From Nymphaea colorata (Eukaryota > Streptophyta > Magnoliopsida > Nymphaeales > Nymphaeaceae): a stretch of DNA of 64,000 bases. The DNA is taken from positions 24,383,703-24,447,702 of the forward strand of contig NC_045146.1 of assembly GCF_008831285.2 (NCBI RefSeq), in the 5' to 3' direction. The translations under genes and the position numbers were made by a program. Within the stretch, counting starts at the first letter, position 1. Every line of letters starts with the position of its first letter. The notes under the pieces were generated by a model. It saw only the letters and a program-made list of their open reading frames with translations. It ran no database searches and was not told where the DNA came from. Below, piece by piece: positions 26,102 to 36,649 of this stretch.

Positions 26102-28876
26102 ATGGCAGACTCTGCAGTTGGTTTTCTAGTGAACAAATTGAATAATTTGGTAATGGAAGAAGTTATGCTGCTAAGCGGGGTGCTGGACGAAGTAGAAGAG
26201 CTCAAAGAGGAGCTAGAAAGCATGAGGTCCTTCCTCAAAGACGCGGAGATGAGGAAAGAGAGGGAGGAAGGGGTGAAGACATGGGTGAAACAAGTCAGAA
26301 GCGCCGCGTACCAGGTGGAGGACATCCTCGACGATTTCGTGCTCCGAGTTGCAGGGCAACAACATGGAGTTGCCTTCCTTCGCAGGCTGCTTTGCTGCTT
26401 CAAGGGCTTATCAGCTCGCCATGTCGTTGCTACACGGATACAGACCGTCAGGAGGAGAATCACCCGCATCTCGCAGCGGAAGGACATGTACAATCTCAGG
26501 AGTTCTGAAGAGGGAGAGTCGGCATTCGGCCCTCCTGCTCCCTCAGATATGGTCACTCTCAACCAAATGGACGTGGTGGGAATGGAGGGGACGAGAAACA
26601 CTCTCATGAAAGAGTTGACGGATGAAGATGAGGGGCTGAAGCTCATAACGTTGCACGGCAAGCCCGGCCTCGGCAAGTCCACGCTGGTGAGTCTCGTATT
26701 TGAGAGCCCGGAAGTCGAGGAACGCTTTGATCGGCGCACCTGGGCCACCGTATCGCAGTTCCGTAGCATCAAGGAGCTGATGAAGACCCTGCTAAAGGGT
26801 CTGTTCGACGCCTGGGATGAGATGGTTCTCAAGCAGATGGAGAAGATGGACGTCAAGCCCCTCCGGACCATGCTCAAGAAGTACCTTTCCAATAAAAGGT
26901 ACCTGATCGTGTTGCAGGACATGTCCGACGTCCAGTTCTGGGAACAAATCAAAGGCCATCTACCAAACGAAGGCCGCGGAAGCAGGATAATTGTCACAAC
27001 CCGTTCCTCCGATATGGTGGACTCCCTCGAAAGTACCGGCATGAAGTGTTGCCGCCTTGAGATTGAGCCATTGGAGGAGAGTTCCTCCATGCAGCTCTTC
27101 TGCCGGAAGGCTTTCCCGAATCAACCTCAGGAACTGGAAGGTTGCCCACCCGATGCTCAGTTGGAAGAAGTATGCCGGAGGATGGTGAACAGGTGCCGAG
27201 GGTGGCCGCTTGCTATTATAGCCTTGGGGATGGCGATGTCGAAGAAGGAGAGGACCAAGGAGGCTTGGGAAAGGGTGGAGCAGACCATGAGCGCCAACCC
27301 TTCCCTCGATAGCGTGAGAAGCATATTTTCTCTCGTGTACCGCGAACTACCAATGCACCTCAGGCCCTGCTTCATGTATTGCAGTATATTCCCGGAAGAT
27401 TACTTGTTCAAGCGCAACAGGCTGATCAGCATGTGGGTGGCGGAAGGGCTTATAGAAGGCAGGAGAGGCATGAACCTTGAGGAGGTGGGAGAGGAATACC
27501 TAAAGGAGCTCGTTCGCTGGGGCGTCTTCGAAGTCGTGGAAGCCAACAAGAGGGAAAGAGTGAAAACCTTTAGGATCAACACCCTTCTTCAGAGCGTAGT
27601 GCTGTCCATCTCAGAAGAGGAAGACTTTGGCTCGCTCTTGAACGAGCACCACACGGAGGGTCACGAGAAAGTTCGACGCCTGACCATCCACCGGGCCGAC
27701 GAGGCAGCCATTAGGTCGTGCTTGAGAATGCGCCGTCTCAGATCCCTTCTTTTCTTTGGCATGGACTCCATAAGAAGCACCACCTTGAAAAACATGTTTG
27801 CCAGCTTCCGCAGCCTAAGGGTGTTGGATCTTCAGGATGCCCCCATTACCGGGCTGCCCAAATCTCTGGTGGACCTATTTTACTTGAGGTATCTAAATCT
27901 CCGGCGAACCAGAGTAAAGCGTCTCCCGAGCTCTTTCCACAGGCTCGCCAATTTACAGACGTTGGACGTGAGGGAAACGGAAATCAGGACGATGGCCTCC
28001 GGGCTGTCCAAGCTGGAGAACATGTGCCACCTGTTGATGTGTCCCTACGTCCAATTCTTCCCCATGACCATCGATCGCATCCAAGGGATCAAGGTGCCTC
28101 GCCCGCTTTGCAACCTCCAAAAGCTACAGTCCCTCACCGGCGTCAATGCTAATGGCCGCATCGTGAAGGAGATCGGGTCCTTGACCCAACTGAAGAAACT
28201 CGAAATCTTCAGGGTGAGATGGAAACACGGGAAGACGCTCTGCAAGTCTCTCGGAAACTTGAAACGCCTCTCCAGGCTGAGCATAGTCGCCGTGTCCGAG
28301 GACGAGCCCCTGCAATTGGAGGCCGCGGATGCGGACGCCTTTAAGCCTCCCCCACTCATCAAGTCGCTGCAACTGGCAGGGCGGTTGGACGGGCTGCCAG
28401 AATGGATCAGCCGACTCAGGAGCCTCGCTCACTTGGGGTTGTTCGCCTCTCAGCTGACGAAGCAACCGTTCTCAAACTTCTCGCCGGAAAAATGTTGTTT
28501 CCCAAACCTGACGTCGCTCACTCTGTACGAAGCATACGTGGGGCAAGATTTGGAATTCAAGGAAGGATTGTTCCCCAAACTCAAGGAACTGCGGCTGGTG
28601 AAGTTGACGGCACTGGTGATTCTGGTGATGGAGGTGGGCTCGGCTCCATGCCTCGAGAGGCTTGAGATCGAAGGGTGCAGCAGCCTGGTGATGGTGCCGC
28701 AGCACATGGAAGGGTTTTCCAATCTGAAAGAGTTCGAGTTGTGGAATGTGCATAGGTACTTGATCAACAACATCAAACGGGAAGTCGATCAAGGTCGCTT
28801 CGGAGAGAATCGCAAACTCAGCATCACCCATCAATACTCTGTTGATGGGGAATGGTGCACTGAAACTCTTCTATAA
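26102..28876 (+). CDS. CC-NBS-LRR (RPM1-like) intracellular immune receptor, intronless
   Basis: A 924-residue single-exon CNL that would sense pathogen effectors and trigger cell death. The Rx-type coiled-coil domain (about 1-130) has the EDVID-type motif YQVEDILDDF (70-79). The NB-ARC domain has P-loop GKPGLGKST (186-194), RNBS-B GSRIIVTTR (293-301), GLPL-type CRGWPLAI (375-382), RNBS-D CFMYCSIFPED (423-433) and winged-helix MWVAEGLIEG. LRRs fill about 510-900. Departures: kinase-2 is RYLIVLQDMSD (266-276), with Gln where the first Asp of LDDVW is normal, and the MHD position reads INT (492-494). The Walker A lysine is kept, so nucleotide binding is plausible but cycling may be altered. GC content is clearly higher than in the flanks. 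The start is the first in-frame ATG and gives the canonical MADSAV N-terminus. Confidence 0.95.
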   Translation: MADSAVGFLVNKLNNLVMEEVMLLSGVLDEVEELKEELESMRSFLKDAEMRKEREEGVKTWVKQVRSAAYQVEDILDDFVLRVAGQQHGVAFLRRLLCCFKGLSARHVVATRIQTVRRRITRISQRKDMYNLRSSEEGESAFGPPAPSDMVTLNQMDVVGMEGTRNTLMKELTDEDEGLKLITLHGKPGLGKSTLVSLVFESPEVEERFDRRTWATVSQFRSIKELMKTLLKGLFDAWDEMVLKQMEKMDVKPLRTMLKKYLSNKRYLIVLQDMSDVQFWEQIKGHLPNEGRGSRIIVTTRSSDMVDSLESTGMKCCRLEIEPLEESSSMQLFCRKAFPNQPQELEGCPPDAQLEEVCRRMVNRCRGWPLAIIALGMAMSKKERTKEAWERVEQTMSANPSLDSVRSIFSLVYRELPMHLRPCFMYCSIFPEDYLFKRNRLISMWVAEGLIEGRRGMNLEEVGEEYLKELVRWGVFEVVEANKRERVKTFRINTLLQSVVLSISEEEDFGSLLNEHHTEGHEKVRRLTIHRADEAAIRSCLRMRRLRSLLFFGMDSIRSTTLKNMFASFRSLRVLDLQDAPITGLPKSLVDLFYLRYLNLRRTRVKRLPSSFHRLANLQTLDVRETEIRTMASGLSKLENMCHLLMCPYVQFFPMTIDRIQGIKVPRPLCNLQKLQSLTGVNANGRIVKEIGSLTQLKKLEIFRVRWKHGKTLCKSLGNLKRLSRLSIVAVSEDEPLQLEAADADAFKPPPLIKSLQLAGRLDGLPEWISRLRSLAHLGLFASQLTKQPFSNFSPEKCCFPNLTSLTLYEAYVGQDLEFKEGLFPKLKELRLVKLTALVILVMEVGSAPCLERLEIEGCSSLVMVPQHMEGFSNLKEFELWNVHRYLINNIKREVDQGRFGENRKLSITHQYSVDGEWCTETLL

Positions 28877-29779
28877 ATCCTTTACGAGACCTATCAGCCA
28901 TTTCTTGTGGTCTCCTCATTCCCTGTGTTCTTGATTAGTTGGATTTCTTGAGTTTGATTGTCGTTTTTATTTTTCATGACAGACGAAAAAAACAAAAAGG
29001 AATTTATAAATATTTGTTCATTTTCTCCGCGAATTTATAAATTTTCAGGACTTTTGTCTGTTTCTTAGGCAATTCCAAAACATGATACCAACAAAATTGC
29101 TCACCATCCCTTGAGCTTCTCCTTTCGCAATCTTGATAAAATTGTTAAACTAGATGAATCGTCTTAAGAAAGCCATGCTGCTATACCATATTTACAAAAG
29201 AAAAAGGAACATTAACCTCAGAATCATTGAACATATCTGCTACTCAACAGAAAGATGCAGGACAGAACGAAAGAGGGTTACAGTTCAACAAGAAGTAGGT
29301 TTGGTGTCAATGACAGGAGATGCCGTGTCGGACCAGCTACTGATCATCGCCTCTTGCGATCAGGCTTGAGTTGATTGATTTTATCGGCAAAACAATAAGT
29401 GTATAAATGCATGTTGTAAGCTTACATTGGTGAAATTCGTTGTTCAGAAATGTCTCTAAAAAGTAAGTTTATAAATGTATATTAATTATGATTTTCTCAA
29501 AAGTCTATTAATCAGTTTTTGCTGGGGCATTTAAGTGCTAATGTTTCTTTTTTTTTTTTAATGCGTTTTCCGATCGATCTTGATTTACTGATTGAAGAGG
29601 CAAACCATTTTCCTTCCACCGAACCCCTCTCTCTGAGATCGGCGTACAAAACCCACAGAGAAGTTCCGTTGTTTCGTCAATTGTTGATCTTCTCCCTCTT
29701 CTTCTTCCTCGCTTGCGCTTTGTCTCTGTCTCTATCTCTGTTTCTATTTCTATCTCTATCGCTCGCTCGGCTTGGAAGG
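28877..29779. other. NLR 3' flank and TSJT1-like promoter region
   Basis: No gene is recognised. The left part presumably holds the NLR 3' UTR. The last 80 bp before 29780 is pyrimidine-rich (TCTCTG and CTATCT repeats), like a plant Y-patch leader. Confidence 0.4.
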
Positions 29780-29955
29780 ATGTTGGCAGTGCTTGAGGAA
29801 TCGGTGGCGAAGAGCCCAGTTTGCGCCTGCCTGAAGAATGGCGGGGCTCTGATCGACTACTTCGCTCCCAACGCAACCAGAAGCGTCGCCATTAATCTCG
29901 GCAACTCTGGCTCGCTGGTCTACAGCACCAATCGGCAGAACCCTCTTCTCCCCAG
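29780..29955 (+). pseudogene. Orphan first exon of a TSJT1/aluminium-induced-protein-like gene (DUF3700)
   Basis: The 58 codons from ATG 29780 begin MLAVLEESVAKSPVC and end VAINLGNSGSLVYSTNRQNP plus LLPR. This matches the first exon of plant stem-specific TSJT1/AILP proteins, which have a class-II glutamine-amidotransferase-like fold and are induced by stress or sugar starvation. The exon ends CCCAG|GTCCG, a normal donor in the expected phase. The next family exons should encode LFAVVDDIFCLF, YGLNK and LRDRGPYP, but none was found in the 4 kb before the PPR gene on either strand. It is therefore probably a truncated copy. A very long first intron is excluded only as far as the eye can scan. 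The exon itself has no lesion. Confidence 0.6.
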
Positions 29956-30969
29956 GTCCGATTTTCTGGAGCGAATCTCAGACGCTTTTCCCTCTTTGCT
30001 TTTTCCGTTTCTTCTTCTTTTTTTTTTTTAATTGTGATTTACACATGTTTTCGTTTCCGAGTAATCCGTTGTGAGCGATGGTCTTTAATAAAATTAAAAG
30101 CAAATGGTGAAATCCACGAACTAAATTGCAGCTCTATGGTTGATTTCGGATCCTTTCTTGGGAGAGAAGGTGTATTCAGAATTCTGGTCGTCTGTAAGGG
30201 GGCCGTGCTGCTTCCTAGAATTTTGATCTTTCGTTGATAAATGCAAGGAAATCGAAATCATTGGATGGCGGTGGTGATGTCCATGGTGGTTCGCCGTTTA
30301 TTAAGAACGAAAGTCAGCAAGTAATATTTCTTAGAGTTTAAACTTGATCTTATTCCCATCTCCCTTTCTTGATTTCCAGATTCCAGTTATCAATGGCTGA
30401 AGTCTCAGAGGTCACTCACATCTGTCTGATTTTAGTCTCCCTATAGCTAATAAATAATTCTTTTTTCTTTTTATAGACATCGTGTATTTCCAAATAACCA
30501 TATGTTAAATTTTATTCCACGAGAACCATTAGTTGAAACAATTGCACATACGAGGAGAGTGATGCCTTTGCCCCTAGCCTATCTTGGATGATGAACTGAG
30601 CTAGTTAGTTGTAAGGTGGGTTTAGATATATGGATATATAAGCAGAGTTGATGGGTCTGCGGTTTGCTGAAGCCTGCAAATTCTGTGAACATTTTAGATT
30701 GTCTGCACCTGTGCATACCACTACCAGTACTTCTTTCTACATATGTATGTATGTGTGTGTACAAGTTCTTTACATCAATATTTATTTTGAAGAGTTGAAT
30801 ATATAGCAACTAATAAAAATAAAAAGCACATTTCCAGTTAATATTTTGTTGATAATATTACCAACTTTCTAGTATATGTTTGTATATATTTTTTTCCACG
30901 AAATACTAGCAGATTGTATATCATGCAGCCTTTCTCTGATATTCTTCTTTTCTTTTCTTCTTCTTCTTC

Positions 30970-31013
<44 letters not shown>

Positions 31014-34007
31014 GTTACTATCATTAGTGATTTTGATTTTACTTGTAGTTTTTTGTCCATTTGTAATTCATGGCATTTGATTTCAGTTAGTTTTTTCACC
31101 TTCTTCTGTCTGTTGCAGGTTTTCTGTGCCGCTCTTGTATTCTAGACATGGTTTAGAACTATCGTCATACTCATATTAGTCTTAAACAATGAATAAGATA
31201 TAATCCATGAAGGACATCAGTTCTTTATAAGTACGTTAAAAGGTTTTATGGATTTCTGAGAAAATTAACGAAATGCAGGAAAAAAGGGCAGATCATTATC
31301 CATGCCATTTTCAAGTAATCTAGTTGTAGTGGTGGTAGAAAAAAATCACAATAAGGTAAACTGTCCCTGTCACCAACTTAAGAAAGATCTAAAATTACCA
31401 ATATCTTGCTGCCATTCATTGTCCTTCAAGTTATGTTTCTTATTAAAATGAACGTGATGCAGAATGGTGCGCCGCCCGTCTCCACTCCCAACATGATCGT
31501 CTTCCCGCAACCCTATATACACTCCAACACATTCAGAAAAATTAGAAACAAACATCGCATGCATGACATGTTTCCAGGGGGGAATTAGAAACAATGCTAA
31601 ATTCTAGGATTTTATCCAACAGGAGATCAATTCCACCATGCTGCTCAAAACTAAACAAAAATATAACTATGTGATTAGAAAATAGAAAATGACAGAACCC
31701 TTAATCACAAAACAGTGAGAGCGGTGAGCGATAACCGGGGCCTGAGGTGTATGCCTCAAATAATATTGGTAGCATGTGCCGCGGGGAGATCAGTTATGGT
31801 AAGATCTACCGGTGGTATCGATCACCGTTATAGTCTACAGCGGTGACTAATGACCACCGGTATAGATAGAAGCGAGCGGCCATTTGCCATTGGTACACAT
31901 TTATACTGGCTGTAACAATCCCTGGCATATATGTACACCGGTTATAATCATCACGGCTGTAGGTTAGACATAATTTGGAGAAACACAATGTAATGTGGTG
32001 GGATTCACGGAGTGTTCAAACATCCATGGCCTTCAAATTTCTCGCTCGCTCAAGGTGCTATTTACATTATTTCCAACTTTTCACACACTTGCTGTGTTCA
32101 TTTTAGGATGAATAAGAATTTTCAATATTTTACTTTCGGAAATAGGAGCTGTAGAGAGTTTTGCATGATTCTCGTTGGATCTTGGGACCATCTTAAACCG
32201 CCTTTTGACTGGTTAGTACCATCCTCGCCAGATTTAGATTGAGATATAGATCTGTTGTAATATATAAGCCTGCCCAATGGCCTGGAAAGGGCGTTGAGCT
32301 GATCCTAAGACCTTCAACTCTTTGCCGGCAAATAGCTTTGGTCATTATTGATCTCTAGTAGAGAATGACATACTTCAAGCCAATGATGCTGAACAAAGTG
32401 AACATGAATTTCAACGTGCTGGGTACATTGATGATGAACAGGATTGGCCGTGAGGTAAGCTAGTGGTAGACGCAGGTTAACTTTCCAGACTTTATAAACC
32501 TTTATGTGCTCGACATGTTGAATTTTGCATATTTGAAGTTAACTATCCAACGGCCTTATCAGCGTTGGATAACTTCTTGACGCATGAATCCTTATTATTT
32601 AAGATAACAGAATCCTAAGCGGGGCTCTTCACACGTCAGCCATGTGGGAAACTGAGCCAGGCGTTGCTGTTTGAGTTAGCACAGACTGTAAAGATCGCGC
32701 TGAGCAATTTAATGGTGCAGGACTGGCACAGGGCACTTGCAATAGTTGTTCTGCTAGCCAATCCTTCCAGTCATGGTCTCTTAGAGAACCAGATTCAGAA
32801 TCGAACTTGTGAAATTCTGGAAACTAAACGAGAACCAAATATGAAACCGTTACTAGAAAAAATCTTTTGAGCCGCTTAAAACCGTTAATGAGGAGGTCAT
32901 CAATAGATATTCAGAAGAAGAGAAACACAATACATTAAGAAGAAATAAAGAGATAAACTCAAGTTGTTAGAATTGGGAGAGCTGAGATGAAGTTTCTTTT
33001 TGGATATATGGAATGGATTTCGTCTTTCACTTTAGGTGACTACCACAGGTGCCATAATTTTTACACCATTTTTAAACCATGCTTTCCGCGTACGCTTTCC
33101 CAAGTCTTGAGGTGGTAACTCACGAAGAGGAAAAGAGGAAAGAGCTTTTGGTCTGTTAGGTAGACGGCGAAGAGCAGGAGAATAAGAAAAACAGAGCAGT
33201 AGATAAGGAGAGCGGTTGCGTGGGTTCATCAACAGCAAAAGAAAATAAAGAAAGAATAGCAAAAGAAGCAATCAGGAAGTTTTTGCAGCATAAATGGCGG
33301 TGATTTCTTTATTAGTTTATTTGCTTAAGGTTTTCTCCTGAGTTATTGGAGGTGGCAGTTTTGATCGTTCTCTGGTACGGAGCTACAGGGTTTTAGTAGC
33401 TTGTTTTCGGATTTGGTTGATGTAAACATTCTTTTCTGTTCATAACTTAATTCTTTTTTAATAAAGGTGGGGAGCGTACTCCCGGCGAAGCTTTAACAAA
33501 CTTACAATTGGTCTTAAAAAGTAAATCAAATAACCAGTGTAAAGGATATGTTTATTTCTGCAATCAGCATTCAAATGCGAGACAGGTAAAAGGTGACGAC
33601 GAAATCGTCACGGCCACAAATTTCCATAACGTAAACATCTTCGTTCATGGTATTATTGGTTACAAAAAAAAAACAAAAAAAGATCTTGAAAATTTATTTC
33701 TGATTGAAAATCACTGGCAACACTTCAATATCTTTCTTTCAATAATTACATTCAGCATCTTCAGATGGTTATAAAAGAGATACATGTCATTTGTGCAATC
33801 AACTGCCAGCTGCAACAGCTGATAAGTTAATTCCCCGAATCACAACAGCAAGATGATCCACAGCAATCGTTCACTGTTCAAAGCTCAGGGATAACAATGA
33901 TTCATAGTATTCTAGAAGATTTTCTGTGCATAAATGTACTTTGCGATGACCACTGTCAAATCCTTTACCGAAGCACCAAATGGGGGAAAAAAGAAGAAAA
34001 GAAAAAA
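29956..34007. other. Gene-free region between the TSJT1-like exon and the PPR gene
   Basis: No coding exon is recognised. It contains a (TTC)n/(TTA)n microsatellite near 30.96-31.01 kb. It also has a segment at about 31.70-31.98 kb, dense in ACCGGT/CGGT-type motifs separated by AT-rich words, that looks like a non-coding repeat element. No RNA gene was found. Confidence 0.4.
30971..31012. repeat. (TTA)n microsatellite
   Basis: About 14 TTA units, directly after a TTC-rich stretch starting near 30957. Confidence 0.9.
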
Positions 34008-35945
34008 TCAGTGTAAAGATGAGCTGAACTCACTACACTCTTTGAGTTTTTTCCTTCTTTCATCTTCTGCATGTGCCTCCAAGCATTTTATGATGCCACA
34101 AATGCCATTCGATTCAGGATGATCACAAGCAACAAAGACATGCACATCCTTGCCCATCTCAATCCAACTGTAAGCAGAATCTTTTGTCACTCCCTTTTCT
34201 TTCATTAGCAGCTTCAGTTTGGCCACATCATTCTGTTTACCAGTCGCTCTGTACAAGTTTGACAGGAGAACATAATACCCAGCCTTCTGAGGCTTTAACT
34301 CAAACAGTTTTTTTGCCGCATATTCACCCATGTTGATGTTTCCATGTATCTTACAAGCACCAAGCAATGCTCCCCACACATCTGCATCCACAGGAATTGG
34401 CATCCTCTCAATAAGTTTCCATGCATCATCCAATCTTCCAGCTCGGCCTAGAAGATCAACAATAGATGCATAATGTTCAGTTCTACGAGGAACTCGGTAT
34501 CTATTCATGACAGTGTCAAAGTAATGCATCCCTGCTTCGATCATCCCTGAATGACTACACGCTGAAAGTAGTGCTACAAAGGTGACATGGTCTGGCCTTA
34601 TACCCAAGTTCTCCATCTGTTCAAATAGAATGCTAGCTTCCTTTCCATATCCATGCATTCCATAACCATTGATCATAGCATTCCACGAGACAAGTGCTCT
34701 TTTAGGAATTTCATTGAAAAGTTCTCGAGCATCGCTTAAATTCCCACACTTGCAGTACATATCCAACAAAGAACAAGCGGCAAAATCATCAAACTCAGAG
34801 ACAAGTCTTGCCATCAACCCATGAATTAGTTTGCCCACTTTAAGAGCAGCCAAGCGTGCACAAACTGGAAGCACGCTAGTAAATGTTACTTTGTTAGGCC
34901 TCACCCCAGCAACATGCATCTGCTGGAAAAACAAGAGTGCTGCCTCATCTGCCCCAGCCTGTGCATATCCTGAAATCATAGATGTCCAAGTGAAAACATC
35001 CCTTTCACGCACTTTACTAAAAAGTTGACCAGCAATGACCATCTGATTGCATTTTGCGTATAGAGCGATAAGTGAATTGTTCACCAAGATATCATCATCA
35101 GAAAATCCAAGAGATGAAAGATAATCATGAACCCACATCCCCTTCTTTAAATCACCAAGTGCAGTACATGCTGCAAGAACACTAACGATTGTCACGGAGT
35201 CTGGCACTGCATCCCCATTTAACATATCAAGAAAGAGACAAAGGGCCTCATCCCAGAGAGAATTCTGTTCGTAACCTGCAATCAGGGAGTTCCAAGAGAC
35301 GACATTTCGCTGTTGCATTTCACTGAACACTTGCCTTGCATCGTCTAAGGATGAACATCTCGAGTACATGGAAATCAATGCATTTTGCATGGCCTGTCTC
35401 GATCCAAATCCTGACTTAATGAGCTTCGAATGGATCCTTTTTCCTTCAGAAACCTTTGAAAGAGCTCCAAAAGCCTTCAACACACGTGGGTACGTGAAAC
35501 CATCGGGCCTTAAGTCGGTCCCTTCCAAATGCAGGAATAGGCGAATGACATCCTCAAAGAGGCGGTTCCTTGAATACCCATGAAGCATTGCATTATATGA
35601 TCGAATATCTCGTCTGGGGATTTGATCAAACACTTTGCGCGCATCATGAACACTTCCACATTTACCGTAAGCATTGATGAGTTTAGTGGAAAGGAGAACG
35701 TACGATCCAGGGCAGTTAGCAACGATCTGAGAATGAACTTTAGAAACGTGTTCTACAGACCGAGATTTAGCCGCTAAGTCGAGGAGAGACGACAGAATTC
35801 GGGGAGGGACTAATTCTGCCTGTTGGTTGAGAATATCTAGAGTAGCAATGGCTTCTTTTAGCCTCTCTTGGCTGCAGAGAACGCGTAGCGTGGATACGAG
35901 GAAGGACTGCGATGCCCCTTTGTTGGCAGGGGCGAGAAGGGTCAT
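34008..35945 (-). CDS. PLS-class pentatricopeptide repeat protein, E/E+ subgroup (no DYW)
   Basis: A 645-residue single-exon gene. Organellar RNA-binding proteins of this class usually specify C-to-U editing sites in plastids or mitochondria. Repeated signatures are visible from about residue 75: LINAYGKCGSVHDARKVFDQ, SYNAMLHGYS, ALISMYSRCSSLDDARQVF, SWNSLIAGYEQN, SWNAMINGYGMHG and HVTFVALLSACSHSGMIEAG, alternating P, L and S types. The C-terminal E and E+ motifs (about 530-625) include DVWGALLGACKIHG, YYVLLSNLY and SYSWIEMG-like AYSWIEMGKDVHVF. The chain stops after EDERRKKLKECSEFSSSLH with no DYW deaminase domain. An editing role would then need a DYW partner in trans. Plant intronless PPR genes are the norm. 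The orthologue and target site are not recognised, and the organelle is not decided. Confidence 0.93.
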   Translation of the reverse strand: MTLLAPANKGASQSFLVSTLRVLCSQERLKEAIATLDILNQQAELVPPRILSSLLDLAAKSRSVEHVSKVHSQIVANCPGSYVLLSTKLINAYGKCGSVHDARKVFDQIPRRDIRSYNAMLHGYSRNRLFEDVIRLFLHLEGTDLRPDGFTYPRVLKAFGALSKVSEGKRIHSKLIKSGFGSRQAMQNALISMYSRCSSLDDARQVFSEMQQRNVVSWNSLIAGYEQNSLWDEALCLFLDMLNGDAVPDSVTIVSVLAACTALGDLKKGMWVHDYLSSLGFSDDDILVNNSLIALYAKCNQMVIAGQLFSKVRERDVFTWTSMISGYAQAGADEAALLFFQQMHVAGVRPNKVTFTSVLPVCARLAALKVGKLIHGLMARLVSEFDDFAACSLLDMYCKCGNLSDARELFNEIPKRALVSWNAMINGYGMHGYGKEASILFEQMENLGIRPDHVTFVALLSACSHSGMIEAGMHYFDTVMNRYRVPRRTEHYASIVDLLGRAGRLDDAWKLIERMPIPVDADVWGALLGACKIHGNINMGEYAAKKLFELKPQKAGYYVLLSNLYRATGKQNDVAKLKLLMKEKGVTKDSAYSWIEMGKDVHVFVACDHPESNGICGIIKCLEAHAEDERRKKLKECSEFSSSLH

Positions 35946-36449
35946 GGACGTTCCAGTGTCGGCCGTTACGCAATTTGAATTTAATTTCGAGCCTTCGAAA
36001 CAAAGTCACCGACGCCCTTTTATAAAGGAATGTTTCTCTTGGACGGGCTTGGAACCTTTGACAATTACCGAGAAGCCACCTCCCGTCAGCCTTTGTCTTG
36101 GAGCACTAAGCAAAGAGGAGAACTATATATTAATGGTTTTTATAAGTTAACATTGTATCGCCCCACAACTTAGGCATTGATTACTCCAAAATTAATGGAT
36201 CTATATAGATTTGATGTGGATCTATATAGCATATTGATGTGGCAAAAGATCAATGGTAAAATATATGTTTCATAAAGACAAAAAGGCAAATGTAAATGTT
36301 TTTAGATCTAAGATCCACACTTATGGTCTTTATTCTACTTTTTTTTGCATTGAAAAAATTGTCAAATTAAGATAAGAGGGGTAGGGTCTGATCTTATATC
36401 TCAATAAGAAAAGGATCAGATGTGGATATACATAAATATCCAATTCGAT

Positions 36450-36649
36450 TTGGATTCGAATCAGATTCATTTTTAGACAAATATCTTATATCTAATGCTA
36501 TTAAATTTTAAAAATTGACAAAATCCAATTTAAAATTCGGATTATAAAATCAGATTCGGATTCAGATATAACTTTTCTTTATTCGAATTTGAATCCAAAT
36601 TTAAATTCGAATACGTGAATATCTGAAAAGGCATCTGATTCGAATCCAA
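36450..36649. repeat. MITE-like element with 17-bp perfect inverted arms
   Basis: TTGGATTCGAATCAGAT at 36450-36466 is exactly inverted at 36633-36649. The interior is AT-rich and repeats GATTCGAAT/GATTCAGAT words. There is no coding capacity. The true element ends may lie further out, where similarity is weaker. Confidence 0.55.

Noticed and set aside
25900-27090. 396-codon open frame antisense to the first third of the NLR gene
   Set aside because: It mirrors the codon bias of the sense gene. The peptide is Ser/Arg/Leu-rich with no domain, and it overlaps the well-supported NB-ARC coding frame.
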